From Coniella vitis (taxonomy: Eukaryota > Ascomycota > Sordariomycetes > Diaporthales > Schizoparmaceae): 64,000 bases of DNA. Location of the stretch: the NCBI GenBank assembly GCA_011317545.1, contig WUJK01000017.1:62001-126000 (forward strand). The letters run 5' to 3'. The translations under genes and the position numbers were made by a program. Positions 33,416 through 45,750 of the stretch are shown one piece after another (the first letter of the stretch is position 1; the number at the start of each line of letters is the position of its first letter). The notes beneath the pieces were generated by a model. The model was not told the DNA's origin, searched no databases, and saw only the letters and a program-made list of their open reading frames with translations.

Positions 33416-35009
33416 TCACCGCAGAATGCGGGTAGACGTGTGCCAGATCTTGAGGACAATGTTGCCCAACAGGCCAAAGATGCCAACCACCACAAAGATG
33501 CGCAAAAACTCCCACCAGTACTTTGTGCGAACCTCGGTCTCGATATACTCGGTTGCCGCGGTGGTCTTGGTCTTTTGCTCAGGGCTAGCAGCAGCAGCAG
33601 CAGCAGCCGCAGCCATGGGTGGGAACCGACCCGTGCTCATGTAGGTTTCCATCAGCGCATCCTTTTCGTACCAGCGTTGCAGCAGCCATGCGTCGAAGCT
33701 GTCGTGGTCGTCCAGGGGGATGTCCTGAACCCGGAACCTGCGCCAGTAAAAGTTGACAGACTTGGGGGGTCGGCCCTGGAAGTAGGTGCCTGACAGTGTG
33801 AAGAGTTCCTCGCCGTAGCCGCCGCGCCTGAAATCATAGAAAGCAGCCATGTCAGCAACAATCAATCCGCAGAGATGATAGATCCGTCGCGAATGCCACA
33901 TCAGAGATCCAATAGTACTTACGGTATACCTTCATAGGCCACAGTACAGTCGTAGATATAGTCCACAGTGCCCTTGAGTTCCTTGAGCACAAAGTACATG
34001 CCCGTGCTGCGCGGCAGCAACAAGTGCGCACAGTCCTTGATCCCAGCCTTTGCCGCCCACTTTGCGGATTTGGCGCGTCCGTTGTCTGAAAGGTTGGTGC
34101 CCTCGGGGAACAGCAGCAGCCACATGGGGTTGAGAAAGGATCTGCCATCAGGAGCCGTGTGCTGCATCCTGAGTTTGCCGAGTCGGTAAGCCATGCGGGG
34201 CTGGTCTACGGCCATCTTGCGCGACATGAAGATGAAACCATAGAACATCATTCCTGGCCCAATAACGGGTATGTATTTGAGCGACTCCTTGAGAATGATA
34301 TATAGGTAGCCATGCATCTGGGGGTTGTTCGCATAGCCCACCCACCAGAGATACAACCAGTCGGTATAGATCTAAAAGACACTGTCAGCTATCTGGACGA
34401 TCTATTTTGCAAGCGGGTTGGTTTCTCTCTTAGACAGGCAAAGCAAGCAAACGCTACACGCCGAGACAAGAGCGCGACATACCTGGTGGTTCGCTATCAT
34501 GACCATACGATCAGGAAAGTCGAACTCGACGCGCCCGTCTGCCGCCCGGGTGATTTGCCCAGCGACTGAGGCATCTCCGCTGATACGGATAGTCGTAGGG
34601 CCCCAGACCTTGGTCATTGTAACAATCAAGAGGCCGAATGATTCTTTGGTCAAGGCCATGTAGGCATAGTAAAGATCACGATTGATCCAGTAGAGTGGCG
34701 CGCCGATGAACTGGGTAATATTAATGCTGGGGTAGCAGAGTAAAGTCAGCAGAGTCTCTATAACAAATACGCAGCAAAGCAAGAACCAAGAAGACGCAAG
34801 ACTCACGCGACACAGCAGAGGAGGAAGTAAGCAACAAAGCTAAAGCCGCGCACAAACTGCGTGAGGCGGCTCTTCTTCTCCCTACCTGAGGGGTGTGGTG
34901 CGGTCTCCGGGGAGCCATCGCTAGTGACAGAAGTAGCCGAGGTAGGCTCTGATTTGGATAGAGGATCTGAGGAGGCCTGCGCTCGCCTACGAAGCTCGGT
35001 CGCTGCCAT
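33416..35009 (-). CDS. ER membrane lysophospholipid (1-acylglycerol-3-phosphate) acyltransferase
   Basis: Four exons (35009-34807, 34726-34483, 34371-33923, 33827-33416) join in phase to 435 residues. It belongs to the PlsC/LPLAT superfamily, which transfers acyl-CoA to a lysophospholipid. Catalytic motif I is NHQIYTDW (His148-X4-Asp153), created exactly across an intron; motif III is LLLFPEGTNLS (FPEGT 237-241). A hydrophobic helix lies near residues 55-75 and C-terminal helices follow WWEFLRIFVVVGIFGLLG, as in the AGPAT3-5/LCLAT type with an Acyltransf_C region. A poly-Ala run (MAAAAAAAAAS), coded by a GCA/GCC repeat, sits between the C-terminal domain and the last helix. The N-terminus is Ser/Thr-rich and cytosolic. 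The exact acceptor lipid is not deducible. Confidence 0.88.
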
Positions 35010-36855
35010 GATGATAGAATGTTAAGGATTAGAATTAGAGGCTATCGCGAGGAAGGGCGAGTTGCGCAGGTCGTTGTGGAGAAGACAGTGCGTTTGCGCC
35101 TGCAGGAGCAAACGCGTATATTACTGTGTTTATGCTCGTAGGTGTTTGTATGATATGCTCGAATTATCGTCTTGTATCGTTGTGTCTCGTGTCGGATAAT
35201 CGTGTCCAGTGGTGCTGGTCGCTGGCAGCGAGCGAGGGAGGGCGAGTAGGCTCGTGAGCAGGTGCAGCGCTCCAACGAGCGCGTCCCTGTGTATCCGTCA
35301 AGTGTCGCGGCCGTCGCTGGGGTGGAGCTGTCTAGTAATCTTCAGAGAGAACCGAGAGCTGTAGAATGCGCGAGCGTCGGACCAGAGGCGGAGGCAGGAG
35401 AAGACGAAAGCCGAACGAAGCAAGGCTGCCGAGGTTATCGTGGGCTTTCGAAACGATCGGTTGTCAGCTAGACCAGCGCAGGACTGGCTGACAGGTTAGG
35501 GAAGGCTGCCGAGGGCCATGGAGAGAGCAAGAGCATGTGAGATTGTGTCGAGCACTGGCGGGTTGTATCGTGGGTGCTCAGCTGCTCGGGGACAGAAGCA
35601 CGAGCGCGCGATACAAAGGTAGAGAGACGTTGTGCTGTTGGAGGAGCATAAGACGATCCGGCAGCTCCGGTACTGCAGGCGATAGGCACTGCAGCGCGTT
35701 TGGTTAGTGCACTCGTGTTGGGTATCGCGGGGTGGCTGGCAGGCCCAGCCCACTGAAGCGCAAGCCTGAGCTGATGCCTGACCACCGTCACGCTGCCGCT
35801 CTAACTATATACGTCACTGAAACAGCCCCGCGATGGTCCGTGCGATAGCTGCAAAGCGGGCTTGTCTGCCTTTATTATGCTCGCGATAACCTTCTACAAG
35901 GCGGGCCGCCACAATGAGCCAAGCTGTTCAGTACAAGACAGCGTTCATTACCCGAGGCCTCGTTACAGAAAAAGTGTCTGTACATCGTTGGTTTGCAGTC
36001 TGAGCCAGATAGGCCCAAGACGTTGCGCTCAAAAGTCTTTGCAGAGCCATGTGATACTGGGGAAGCACGTTGCGCAGCCAATCACAGGCGGTGTCGGAGT
36101 AAAATATCCTCCCGTTTCCGATTCCCCGCCAGGGCCCAGGGTCCATCTCACCTACTAGTACACGGTACACAGTACATGACACATAGAGTACGTCGCTGAA
36201 GTACTCTAAACTTCTTTGCTGGTGGCCACCAACGTCTAATATGGTGTTTCTAGTACTGAGCGGCTTGTAGATAGTACTACGTAGGTACGACGTAGCTCTT
36301 CATAGCACTATGTACTAGCGAGCCTCAAGTGGGGGGTCTGCTGGAACATGCAGAAGGTACTTTTTGCGAGTATCTTTTTTCTGAATTCATGACGAACCCA
36401 AGGGCATCAAGTCGTCCAGGGCTTCTCTTTAGCACGATGCCTCGCAACATGGCGTATCGGCTTTTCTAGCCGCCTCACTCTGGCCTTGGATCCTGACCGA
36501 TATCCCAAGAAGTTTCGTCACTTGAGCCTACCAGCCGTGGAACTGTATTCGACCTAGCGACTTTGGCAGACATGCACAAACACCACTGCGCCTGTCCTTG
36601 ACTCTTCGCCATCCTTGCCGTCTTCGATTCTAGCGAGGATTTCAGGCCTTGACACCACGACTATCACGCTTTCTTAAGACGTTCTAACCTCACCAGGATG
36701 GGAGGACCGTGTCTACCACTACACTGCCTATCCTCGCAGTCCCATAACCACCGCCCAGACTCACGCCCTCTGCGGCTTTGGTCACTCCCTCAGCAGCCCA
36801 GCTTCACCCAATAGTCGTCGAAGACCCGAAATAAGTATATAGCCATTCACCAAGG
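35010..36855. other. Divergent intergenic region, no gene recognised
   Basis: 1.8 kb between divergent genes. Many short frames exist but none has a domain or consistent codon use. An ACTATGTA motif, a truncated form of the intergenic 9-mer, lies near 36307. Confidence 0.55.
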
Positions 36856-38202
36856 ATGACCACCACTGCTCTCCGAGGGCCCCTCGCTACTCGGCTCCAG
36901 GCCTCCTTCTCCCACCGTTGCTCGTCGCTCATGTCACGGCCGCAATCGCGCTGCTTCTCAGCCACACCAACACTGCGCGAGATCCGCGAAGTTTCGAATC
37001 TCCCCGATCGCGTGACTCCATTGTACGAGGAGACAGCAGCTGGGCTGCTCAGCCTCCATTGGAGCAGCACACCCAGAAATATCCTACTCATCCCCAAGCT
37101 TCATGCGCCAAAGGTTGTCGAGGACGCCGTCCGCTTCGCCAAACATTTGCACTACAACTACCCCGGCATCAACATTGTCTTTGAGAGCCGCATCGCCGAC
37201 CGCGTCCATCATGAGCTGCCCTTTCCCGTTTACTCTACCGCGCGAACCGATCCGGCCACCCAGTTTCCCAATAAGATTGATCTGGTGACGACCCTCGGCG
37301 GCGATGGCACCATTCTGCGTGCAGCCAGTCTCTTCTCCTTGCAGCCCAGTGTGCCCCCAATTTTATCCTTCAGTATGGGCACTTTGGGCTTCTTGGGCGA
37401 GTGGAAGTTTGCAGAGTTCAAAGATGCCTGGACCCGTGTCTACACCAGTGGAGACGCCCCCGCCGCTTCACGTCCCAAGGTTCTCCTCCGCCATCGCCTC
37501 AAGGTCGGTGTCTACGACGAAGAAGGCAAGAACATCAACAGCCAGCTGATGCCCACGTCCACTGCCGAGGCCCATCAGAGGCTCCGGCTCCTACCCATGA
37601 CCCCAGAGCAGGAGGCGGCCATCGGCATACCAGGCTGGGTTCCGCCCGTCAAGATTCCTCCGACATTCCATGCGGTCAACGAGCTACTCCTCCACCGGGG
37701 CGGTCAACCCCACCTCGCTATCATTGACGTCTTCGTCAACAACCACTTCCTGACAGAGGCTATCTGCGATGGCATTCTCATCAGCACGCCGACTGGCTCA
37801 ACCGCGTACTCTCTGAGTGCTGGCGGCGCCATCGTCCACCCTTTGGTCGGCTCCTTGCTCATCACCCCCATCTGTCCTCGGAGCTTGAGCTTTCGACCAT
37901 TGGTGTTGCCTCTCGATACCAAGGTTGTCCTTCGTCTCAGCGAAAGGAATCGCGGACGCGAACTCGAAGTCAGCATCGATGGCAAGCGACGCACCGGTGC
38001 AAGTCCCGGGATGGAGGTCCGTGTGCAAGGCGAGAGCATCACAAAGTCTCCCGATGGAAACTGGCTCGGCGGCGTCCCTTGCGTCATCCGAGACCATCAC
38101 GGCAACGGGGAGTCAGCCGACGAAGATGACGATTACGGATGGGTTGGAGGTCTGAACGGCTTGTTGAAATTCAATTATCCGTTTGGCAACGAGAACACGT
38201 GA
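36856..38202 (+). CDS. Mitochondrial NADH kinase (Pos5-type NAD kinase)
   Basis: A single exon of 448 residues. It phosphorylates NADH/NAD+ with ATP to supply mitochondrial NADPH. The first 45 residues are Arg/Ser-rich with no acidic residue (RGPLATRLQASFSHRCSSLM), a clear mitochondrial presequence. NAD-kinase motifs follow in order: LVTTLGGDGTILRAASLF (GGDG about residue 148), FSMGTLGFLGEW, VNELLLHRGG with the Asn-Glu pair, CDGILISTPTGSTAYSLSAG, and HPLVGSLLITPICPRSLSFR. The C-terminus is acidic (DEDDDYGWVGGLNGLLKFN). Length and presequence fit yeast Pos5 rather than the longer cytosolic Utr1 type. The start context is AAGGATGACC. Confidence 0.92.
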   Translation: MTTTALRGPLATRLQASFSHRCSSLMSRPQSRCFSATPTLREIREVSNLPDRVTPLYEETAAGLLSLHWSSTPRNILLIPKLHAPKVVEDAVRFAKHLHYNYPGINIVFESRIADRVHHELPFPVYSTARTDPATQFPNKIDLVTTLGGDGTILRAASLFSLQPSVPPILSFSMGTLGFLGEWKFAEFKDAWTRVYTSGDAPAASRPKVLLRHRLKVGVYDEEGKNINSQLMPTSTAEAHQRLRLLPMTPEQEAAIGIPGWVPPVKIPPTFHAVNELLLHRGGQPHLAIIDVFVNNHFLTEAICDGILISTPTGSTAYSLSAGGAIVHPLVGSLLITPICPRSLSFRPLVLPLDTKVVLRLSERNRGRELEVSIDGKRRTGASPGMEVRVQGESITKSPDGNWLGGVPCVIRDHHGNGESADEDDDYGWVGGLNGLLKFNYPFGNENT

Positions 38203-39129
38203 AAAGAGGGCGAGCACGACATGATGTGAAGAAGTGGAAATTGATGATACCCTTAGGCCGAGAGAAGAAGTGGCCATTCCAATTCACGAACGGCTTGATG
38301 TTCATGTTTCGATATCATGTCGCACCGTGCACGATGATACAGATCGGCCATCGAGCCACACCATATAGCGAGCGCATAGTCCCAGCGGTTGTCCTGTATT
38401 TTGAATAAGATTACGGCCATCTGCTGTCACGTGGCTTTGTTGAACATGCGTCGTGCATTGCGAAGTGCAGCAAGGCTGGGTCTTGGAAGGTCTGGGCACA
38501 TGCGCCTGAGTACTGACGTGACCTCCTCGCCTACACCGTTAAATACGATCAAATTCCATGTACATGTACCAATCTCATACACTCTCAACTGATACCATGA
38601 TACGACTTGGCAATATTGCTCCCCCCTGATTCTACCTTACATACTTGGCAAAAAAAGGACTTCGCCATTTCACATTACTTCAACACTTGCAACAAACAAT
38701 GCATCCTCTAATATGACACAAGAAGTAGACAACTGTATGTATTTTGGCTCGCCCAAAGGTTGAAAAAAAAAAAAAAAAAAACTTGTCTATATAAGCATCA
38801 AAAATGTGTGCTTTCACACATATTTCACTAACGAGCGTCAAGAAGAGAAAAGAAAAAAAGAAGAAGAAAAGAGCCAAGCACCAACTTTCACAGAAGAATA
38901 TGCGCGGTTGTGAAGACTCGACTGCCAGTGTATCTGCCAGCAAGCAATCACGAAAAGGAAAAAGGCGCTGTCTTGAATGCGAACATGTTTCCAAGACAGG
39001 AGACGATCAAGAAGTGTCAAAAAGGTGACTGTGGCGTGACTGTGGCGCTTTCAAGGGGTTCGCTGGCCGGCCGGAGGGGACGGCACAGGCGCGAGTCTTG
39101 TGTGTGTTGGATCAAGGTGCGGATCGGAA
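38203..39129. other. Intergenic, convergent 3' flanks
   Basis: An A-tract of about 18 bases lies near 38763-38780. No gene is recognised. Confidence 0.55.
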
Positions 39130-40514
39130 TTAGACGGATCTACCGCCTTGCCTCCATGGCCGAGGACGGCTGCCACCAAATCCAGGCCTGTTGTTGTCGT
39201 TGTTACCACCACCCTCGCCGCCGCCGCCGCCGTGGGAACCGGAGCCCGAACCTGGACGGCCCGAGTTTCCGCCGCCTTGTCCGTTTCCGAGCCCGTTGCC
39301 ATTGCCGCCATAAGGCTCCGGCGTGAACGCGACAGGCGCCACGCTAAAGGTGGTGGTTGACGTGGAAAGAGTGGTCAGGGTTGATGGGTAGGGAGAGCCC
39401 AGGGGAGTGGTTGCGTAGATGATGGAGAGAGTGCTGGTGCTCACACCGCTGCTGGTAGCGGCTGGGTTAGGCGCCAGACTGGTGACGACGCCGGTCGCTG
39501 TTGCTGAGGTGTTGGCCGAGATGGCAACGGGCGCGACAGATGAGGTTGGGTCTGGGTCGGAGACGAAGCTGGTGACGGTCGTGAGGAACCCTGGAGCAGC
39601 TGTGGAGGAAATGTTGACGGAGAGTGTCTCTGGACCAGTGGACGAAGTCGTGCTTGGGTCAGACACGAAACTGGTGATGGTGGTTATGAAACCAGTTGCA
39701 CTTGTGGACGCGTTCTGCGAGACCACGACTGGGCTGGTGGAGATTGGTGCAGGCGCATCAGAAATCGTCAAACTTGTCTGGTTCGAGATGCTCGTACTCT
39801 GCGGGACGGTGATCGCGGTGATGGTGACTATCGGAGCAATGCTCTGTCCCAAGGTCTCTTGTCAGTTTACCAACGCCGCCAGCGAGGAAAGGAAGCAGAA
39901 CTTACACCAGTGATTGTGACTCCCTCAGGTGGGATCGTCACAACAGGGGCAGATGAAGCCGACACGTTGGTGTATACACCGCCAGTGAATGTCAGCGTGG
40001 ACAAACCACCGGTCCCCGTGGGCAGCGACGGGGCCGGCTCCGTCGAGTACAAGAGAGGGGGGACCGTTTCGCCGGTAAGCGGGTCAGCAGAGGAGACGGC
40101 CGTGGCTGGAACCGGCAACAAGGAGGTGCTGTTGCCGTCGGGCACACCGCTACTACCAGGCCCCGGTGCGAAGCCTGGTCCAGCTGCAGAGGCTGCTGTT
40201 GTAGTCGTCGTTGTTGTTGGGGTGGCGGCGCTGCAGGCTGCGAGGGACGGTGTGACGCGCAGGGTCTCTGTGATGGTTTCTATGGGGAAGCTGTAGGCCT
40301 GTCTCTGCTCAAGAGTGTCTGCTGAGAGGGACAGACTGGCGGCCTTGTCGAGGAACTCATGCTCGCTGAGGAGAAAGGCGTTGGCGGCTCTGTGGGACGC
40401 GTTGGAATGTCAGTTCTTGCTTGGAGTTGAGGATGGCTTGGTGCTTGCCAATACCAAGCATGGGGCTTTTACTCACCCTGTAGCCAGGAGGGCTAATCTG
40501 AGTGTAGAATACAT
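39130..40514 (-). CDS. Secreted Ser/Thr-rich protein with Gly/Asn-rich tail
   Basis: Three exons (40514-40477, 40389-39906, 39843-39130) make 411 residues. The N-terminus MYSTLRLALLATG plus the following Ala-rich residues forms a short signal peptide split by the first intron. A small folded part follows (NAFLLSEHEFLDKAASLSL, RQAYSFPIETITETLRVTPS, one Cys). Then come about 260 residues of Thr/Ser/Pro-rich sequence, likely O-glycosylated, with imperfect repeats: GFITTITSFVSDPSTTSSTG, then GFLTTVTSFVSDPDPTSSVA, then GVVTSLAPNPAATSS. The tail is GGNGNGLGNGQGGGNSGRPG and similar, ending in a basic QGGRSV. No GPI signal or terminal helix is visible, so it is probably released or wall-retained rather than anchored. 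No family is recognised. Confidence 0.75.
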
Positions 40515-43500
40515 GATATTCTGTAAGAGAACGAAGCTCAACGGAAAGATGGTGACGGAGGGAGAAGTTCAAAAACGAATGGACAAGCCGTCAAAAGGAG
40601 TTGTAGGCTTCTTGAGAAGGGCAATGCCTCACGACCTCTGCATTGGGTGATAGAGAATCCTCTGCGGCTATTGAGCTGCGGTGAGGTCGAGAAGAAGAGG
40701 AAAGGAGATTGACCTGTTGCGTGTGACATGATGACTTTATATCCGCATCCTCAAGAGCAGTCTATGCGGCCCAGGAGAGCGAAGACCGGTCTTTTTCTCT
40801 TTTCTTTTCCTTTCTTTTTTCCGTACTAGTCTTGGATAGACTATCCATGTATCAGAATATCTCAAAAAGAAGGAAAAGTTCCCCTTCCTCTTGCACCATT
40901 TAATTCCTCCGGCTTGGCTTCCTCGAGCAGAGAGAGAATCAAATCATTTTTGTTCCTTCTGATCGTCTCCGCCCGCTCGCAGCCTCGAAGCAGCAAATTA
41001 TAACCTTTCCGCATAGTGTATTCAATATGGGATCGCCTCCTGTCATATTAGGCAAAAGCAAAGAGACTTGCAACACCATTACTTGTGTACTACGGTAGTA
41101 CACGACGTTTGTGCATGGTAATAAGCTTGCAATTTTGACGTTGAGCGCGGGTAAAAAGGACGGCGCCGCCTCGCTGCAGGTACCACCAAGGACGAGGAGG
41201 ATGAGGAGGACGAGGAGGAGTGGAGGAAACAACATGTTTACTTTTTTTTCTTTATTTCCCACTCTGTACTCATGTACATCAGTCAATATGCCATGTTCTT
41301 TTTAGTTCCCTGTCTGTTCATTACCCGTCACTCGTCTACGGTCTCGGGGTCTTACATGCTACATAGTAGGACAACATGGCAAAAGCGTGCGCGGCTCCAT
41401 TTATGTTCCACTTCAGCTCAAGCCAGGGCAGGAAACAATACTATATTTACCATGGTACAGCACAGTCATGTGTTAGCAAAAAGGAAAGGGAAAAGCAAAG
41501 CAGCGAAACAGTAGACAAGGTACGTTTTGCCTCAGCTTGGCAGGTGATACATAGTATACATAGTATACTATGTAGGAAGCAGAAAAGTTTGAAACGGAGT
41601 CCTGAGCATATATTGCCGTATGGCAGCATATCCTCCCAGCATAATCATGTCAAGTGCCCGTTACTCACGTTAGAGACCCGCGATAATGTTTCGAGTCGTG
41701 GAACATATATCAAGCTTGCAGTCACTTTGTTTGATTACTGCATACATATACCTAAATTGACCGTTTCATTGGAGGCTTGCGAGGTGCCTAGATGAAGGGA
41801 GTAACAGACAACAGATAGCGATCAGTGGCGTGAATGGAAATCAAATTTCCGGTGGCTGATGTTACTACGGTTTGTCGAGAACCCGTCTAATGAGAAAAGA
41901 GAAAAGAGGCGGCTGGTATCGACAGCACTATTCACAAAGGACATTCATTGTTTTTGCACCACGCTCGATTGCAGATGTGGCAAAACTCGAAAAGCAAACA
42001 AATATGGAAGAAATACTATGGTATAACACGCCCAAAGAAAAGAAAGAAAAACGGAAATGCTTACAGACGGAAGGCAACTTCCAGATCATTTCGAGACCAC
42101 TATGTATGTATAACAGCTCCACTATGCAATCTGTCTGCTGGCATTCTGACATCAAGAAGAAAAGAAAGACTAGAAAAGCAATCCTGCAGCTCCCTTGCGA
42201 GTCCTCTCAACTCCGTGCTCGAAAGACATGCAAGCGAGGCCCCCGGGCCCGGCAGGCTGGGTCACAAAGACCGCCCAATATTGCCTCACGCAGTTTTGCA
42301 GGATGATACACCTACATCACGAATGTCTGAGGGCCAGGTGTGTGGCTGCTGTAAGATTCTGCGATCGCGTGGCTTCGGGCGAAACAGACAGGAAGACAAG
42401 ACAAGCTCAATAGTCATTCCGCCAAACCGTGTGTTCTTTTGCTCTGGGAAGAGACGTATATACTGTGGAGTGTATCAGATATATCTGCAAATCGGCTCAG
42501 CTAGATGCAACTGTCCGTTGGGCGTTGGCTCTGTATAATCCAAGAACGAAGTTACGGCACCTTGGCATAGTATCGAGATGATCCAGCCAAATGTCATTCA
42601 TATATCAACGGAAATCCCACTGGGCAAGGATATCGGGCTGGACTAGACGACCCATCGATAGTGTTTGCTGTTCGAGCATAGTATATCGATTCTTTTCTTC
42701 TGTTCCTTTCTAGGGGCGATGCCAACGTGGCAGTCATTTTCATAGATGCGTCGCGACTTGATGGGCGTCAGTCAAGAGCTACTTTTCTATGCCAATTAAA
42801 AGGGCTGGTGATTCAGCCCGCCCCAGTGATCAGCCGATTGTGCACCGGCTGTCTGCGTGCCAGGTCCTCATTGATCGCTCGAAGGAAAAGCAAAGAGGCA
42901 GACAGAGAAAGGCCCGCTCTGTACATAGCAATCGGGCCAGAGACACTTCATGCTATAATTTTCTCTGGCAGAAGGAAAGTCAGCACGTCAACTATGCAGC
43001 ATTGATTTTTTGACAGAGGCATGACGGCCAGTTACTAAATTATAGTAAACCAGCCGCGGGCGGTATTATCAGCCAAGAAGACGTGGATATCAGCCAACGG
43101 TGTACGCCCAAGAGAACAAGGAACCCGCGTGTGAATCAAGGCTTGTGCACCAGAGGCTGTGCGCTTGCAGCATCTGAGTCTGAATAAGAAAACCCGAGCA
43201 GCAGTTCATGTCAGTCGTGTTCCGCGGCCGCCCAAGACATTGGGTACTTTCAATTGTTCACGCATGCGGCAGAGACATGCGTCCGTAATGCTTTCCAAAA
43301 TTGGATACGCCCAAAAGAGTAAGAAATGCGAAGGATTGTTTGTTCTTCGCCAAAGCCCAACACAACCTCCTTGGACGTGTCGCGGACCTTCATCTGTACA
43401 TAGTATCATTGTTTGAGCAGCCTTGGCTACAATGTATACACAGTAATGCAATATCGAAGTAGACCGACCAAACGTGCTATACTCTGTACACGCTTCACAC

Positions 43501-45750
43501 ACTACGCGAGTTGGCTCCTCTATCTATACATAGTATAGAACTTGATTCCAGCTCCGGTTTCGGGAGTCTATTAGTGTGTTCAGCTCAACGATATGGCCTT
43601 CGGGGTGATATCTCAGAGTCTTGAGACCAGGGACTGTATAGTAAGATAGATCGTATTATAGGAGATGCCGTCGAGGACTCGTAACTATAAAGAGTGCAGA
43701 CTCGCCTTCTAGAATAGCCCACGCTTGGACAATCATGTTGGAGTTCAACGTTGGAGGCTCAAGGACTGGACCTCCAGAGGCCAGCCTCAGGCTGCGCTGT
43801 CTAGTGTGAGGTGGTGAATGGAGATGCAACGAACTCTGAGTTCCCCCTTCGCCCTGTCAACAAGCTGCCCGCTCCGTTGTATACAGACAGACTCTTTGAA
43901 GGTGCCTTCGAATGTCCCCAGCCCACGCCATCCATCTCTTGTCCCTCCAAGGATACAGAGCATGATTGGGGTGCTCACTCGGTCTGGGCCTGCAGCCAAA
44001 ACTTGCTCAACAGAGTCTGGGAAACGTGCTCAGCTTGGCTCGCCATCAACTTGCTCAAACCCGAACCGCGCACATTCATGTGAACTGTAATCTGGTGATC
44101 TGAGCAAGTTTTGTATCACAAGGAAGCAAAATGCTGTCTAGGAAACGGCTGTATCCCACATATAACTAAGCCGCTGCTCTCGGAATGCAAATGGCATTTG
44201 GCCCTCACCAACAACAATCGTGGAACATCCTGCACGCTTTTGTACTGCCGTCTTTCGTTTCAATAACTTTGTTCAGTCAGCTGTCCTCTTCTAGGCCTTT
44301 GCAAAGTATCACTTTGCTTTGATTCCGTCGCTTAATCCGCAGTACAACGAGTTCATAAACTACTAGCTGCAGTTGCCTGCTCTGACGGCCGCCAGATACC
44401 ATCAAAAGTGCAATTTGTTTGGTCGTGCCCAAGCCCAATACGTCGCTTGTCATTGGGAAGACTGCTTCATCCACTCAGCTCATTCAATCATGTGTGGAGG
44501 CAACGACAGCGCCGTCAATGACCCTCGGCGCTTCGGAGCGCTTGCGATATTGAACAGAGCTTCCATTCCCTCCACAGCCCTGGATGCCAGCTCGCAGAGC
44601 CTCTGTGGACATATTGTCTTGTTCAATGAACATGATCACGAGAGTACGTGGGCTACGCATCTTAGGTTCACATCCACTGAGCCACGTCGTCCAGACGGCG
44701 ATTGGGTCCTCAATATAGCGCAAGTCTCTGCCCTACACTACCGCCATGGGTTGTCGTGCCAGCTGACCGGTAGCAATGAGATAGCTGCACTGGAGATCTG
44801 AGCATACCCTGGAGCCGATGCAGGCCTTTGTATCAACTCAATCTCTCAGATTGCCTGGATTTCGATACTCGTACACCGACGTCGGTCGACTTCAAGCTAC
44901 CGCAACATCTCCATCTCTCTGTGAGCGACCGTGGTGTAATTGGTCGCCGTGTGGCCATCAGTCCCGTCGGTGCGCCAGAGCCGTGTGCCGCTGAGGGCAT
45001 CATTGGCTTCAACACAGCCTCGACTTTGTCATTGTTGCAGGCTTGACATGTGTTAGAAGCTTTCAAGAATACATCAGTTTTCCAAACCTGTGCATATCGA
45101 GAGATAGCAATGAACGCTGTAACCTGGCTGCTTCGGATACAAATCTATTCGAATGAAAAGCTTGATAATGGACCGTCAGCTTGGCTTGCTGAGGTAATGC
45201 AATGCAGCCCAGCCATGCCTACTACGTAACCGGCACGACCCCTAATAGGAAAGCTTGCAATCAATCGGCAGTACCAGATATGTACGCGGCCTGGCGGGCA
45301 GAAGGGGTCAGCAGAAATTTCAGAGGGAGCGGCCCCACCAACCCCACTGAAGAAACCTCTCCATACCCACTAAGAACAATGGTAATTCTTGGAACAAGCC
45401 CCTGCAGGCCTGCTGAAGTAAGCGCTGGCAAGGCACAAGCCAGCGCTGACGGGGCTCTGGGGGGCGCCTGCCACCCATTGTTCCCCTCCTCCACCCCACC
45501 TTCGACTTTGCCTCTCACGGTTCTTTTTTGAATTTCATCATTGCAGCCTCTCTCTTCTCTCTCTCTCTCTTCCTCTCCTGCAACCTCAAAGTGTGACTGG
45601 CTCATCACCCCATCACCTCTTTGCTGTTCCTGGGTCGGATATCTCTGTTTATCCTCCCATTTATTTCTTATCTTGCAACAGCACCCTTCTTCCTTCGGTG
45701 CGCTTCCTTCTCGCATATTCCCATTCCCATTCCCATTCCACCAGCCCAAC
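40515..45750. other. Long gene-poor interval
   Basis: 5.2 kb without a supportable gene. It contains a run of TACATAGTA motifs (41360, 41548, 41557, inverted at 41566, 43397, 43527) and a T-rich stretch near 40790-40830. Short plus-strand frames at 44491-44801 and 44828-45046 have passable codon use but no recognisable domain. The last 250 bases, rich in CT and CCATTC repeats, are the ARB1 promoter and 5' UTR. Confidence 0.5.

Noticed and set aside
44491..45046. Two adjacent short plus-strand frames in the 5.2-kb gap
   Set aside because: Codon use is passable but there is no domain, no clear splice sites joining them and no start context. They are left uncalled.
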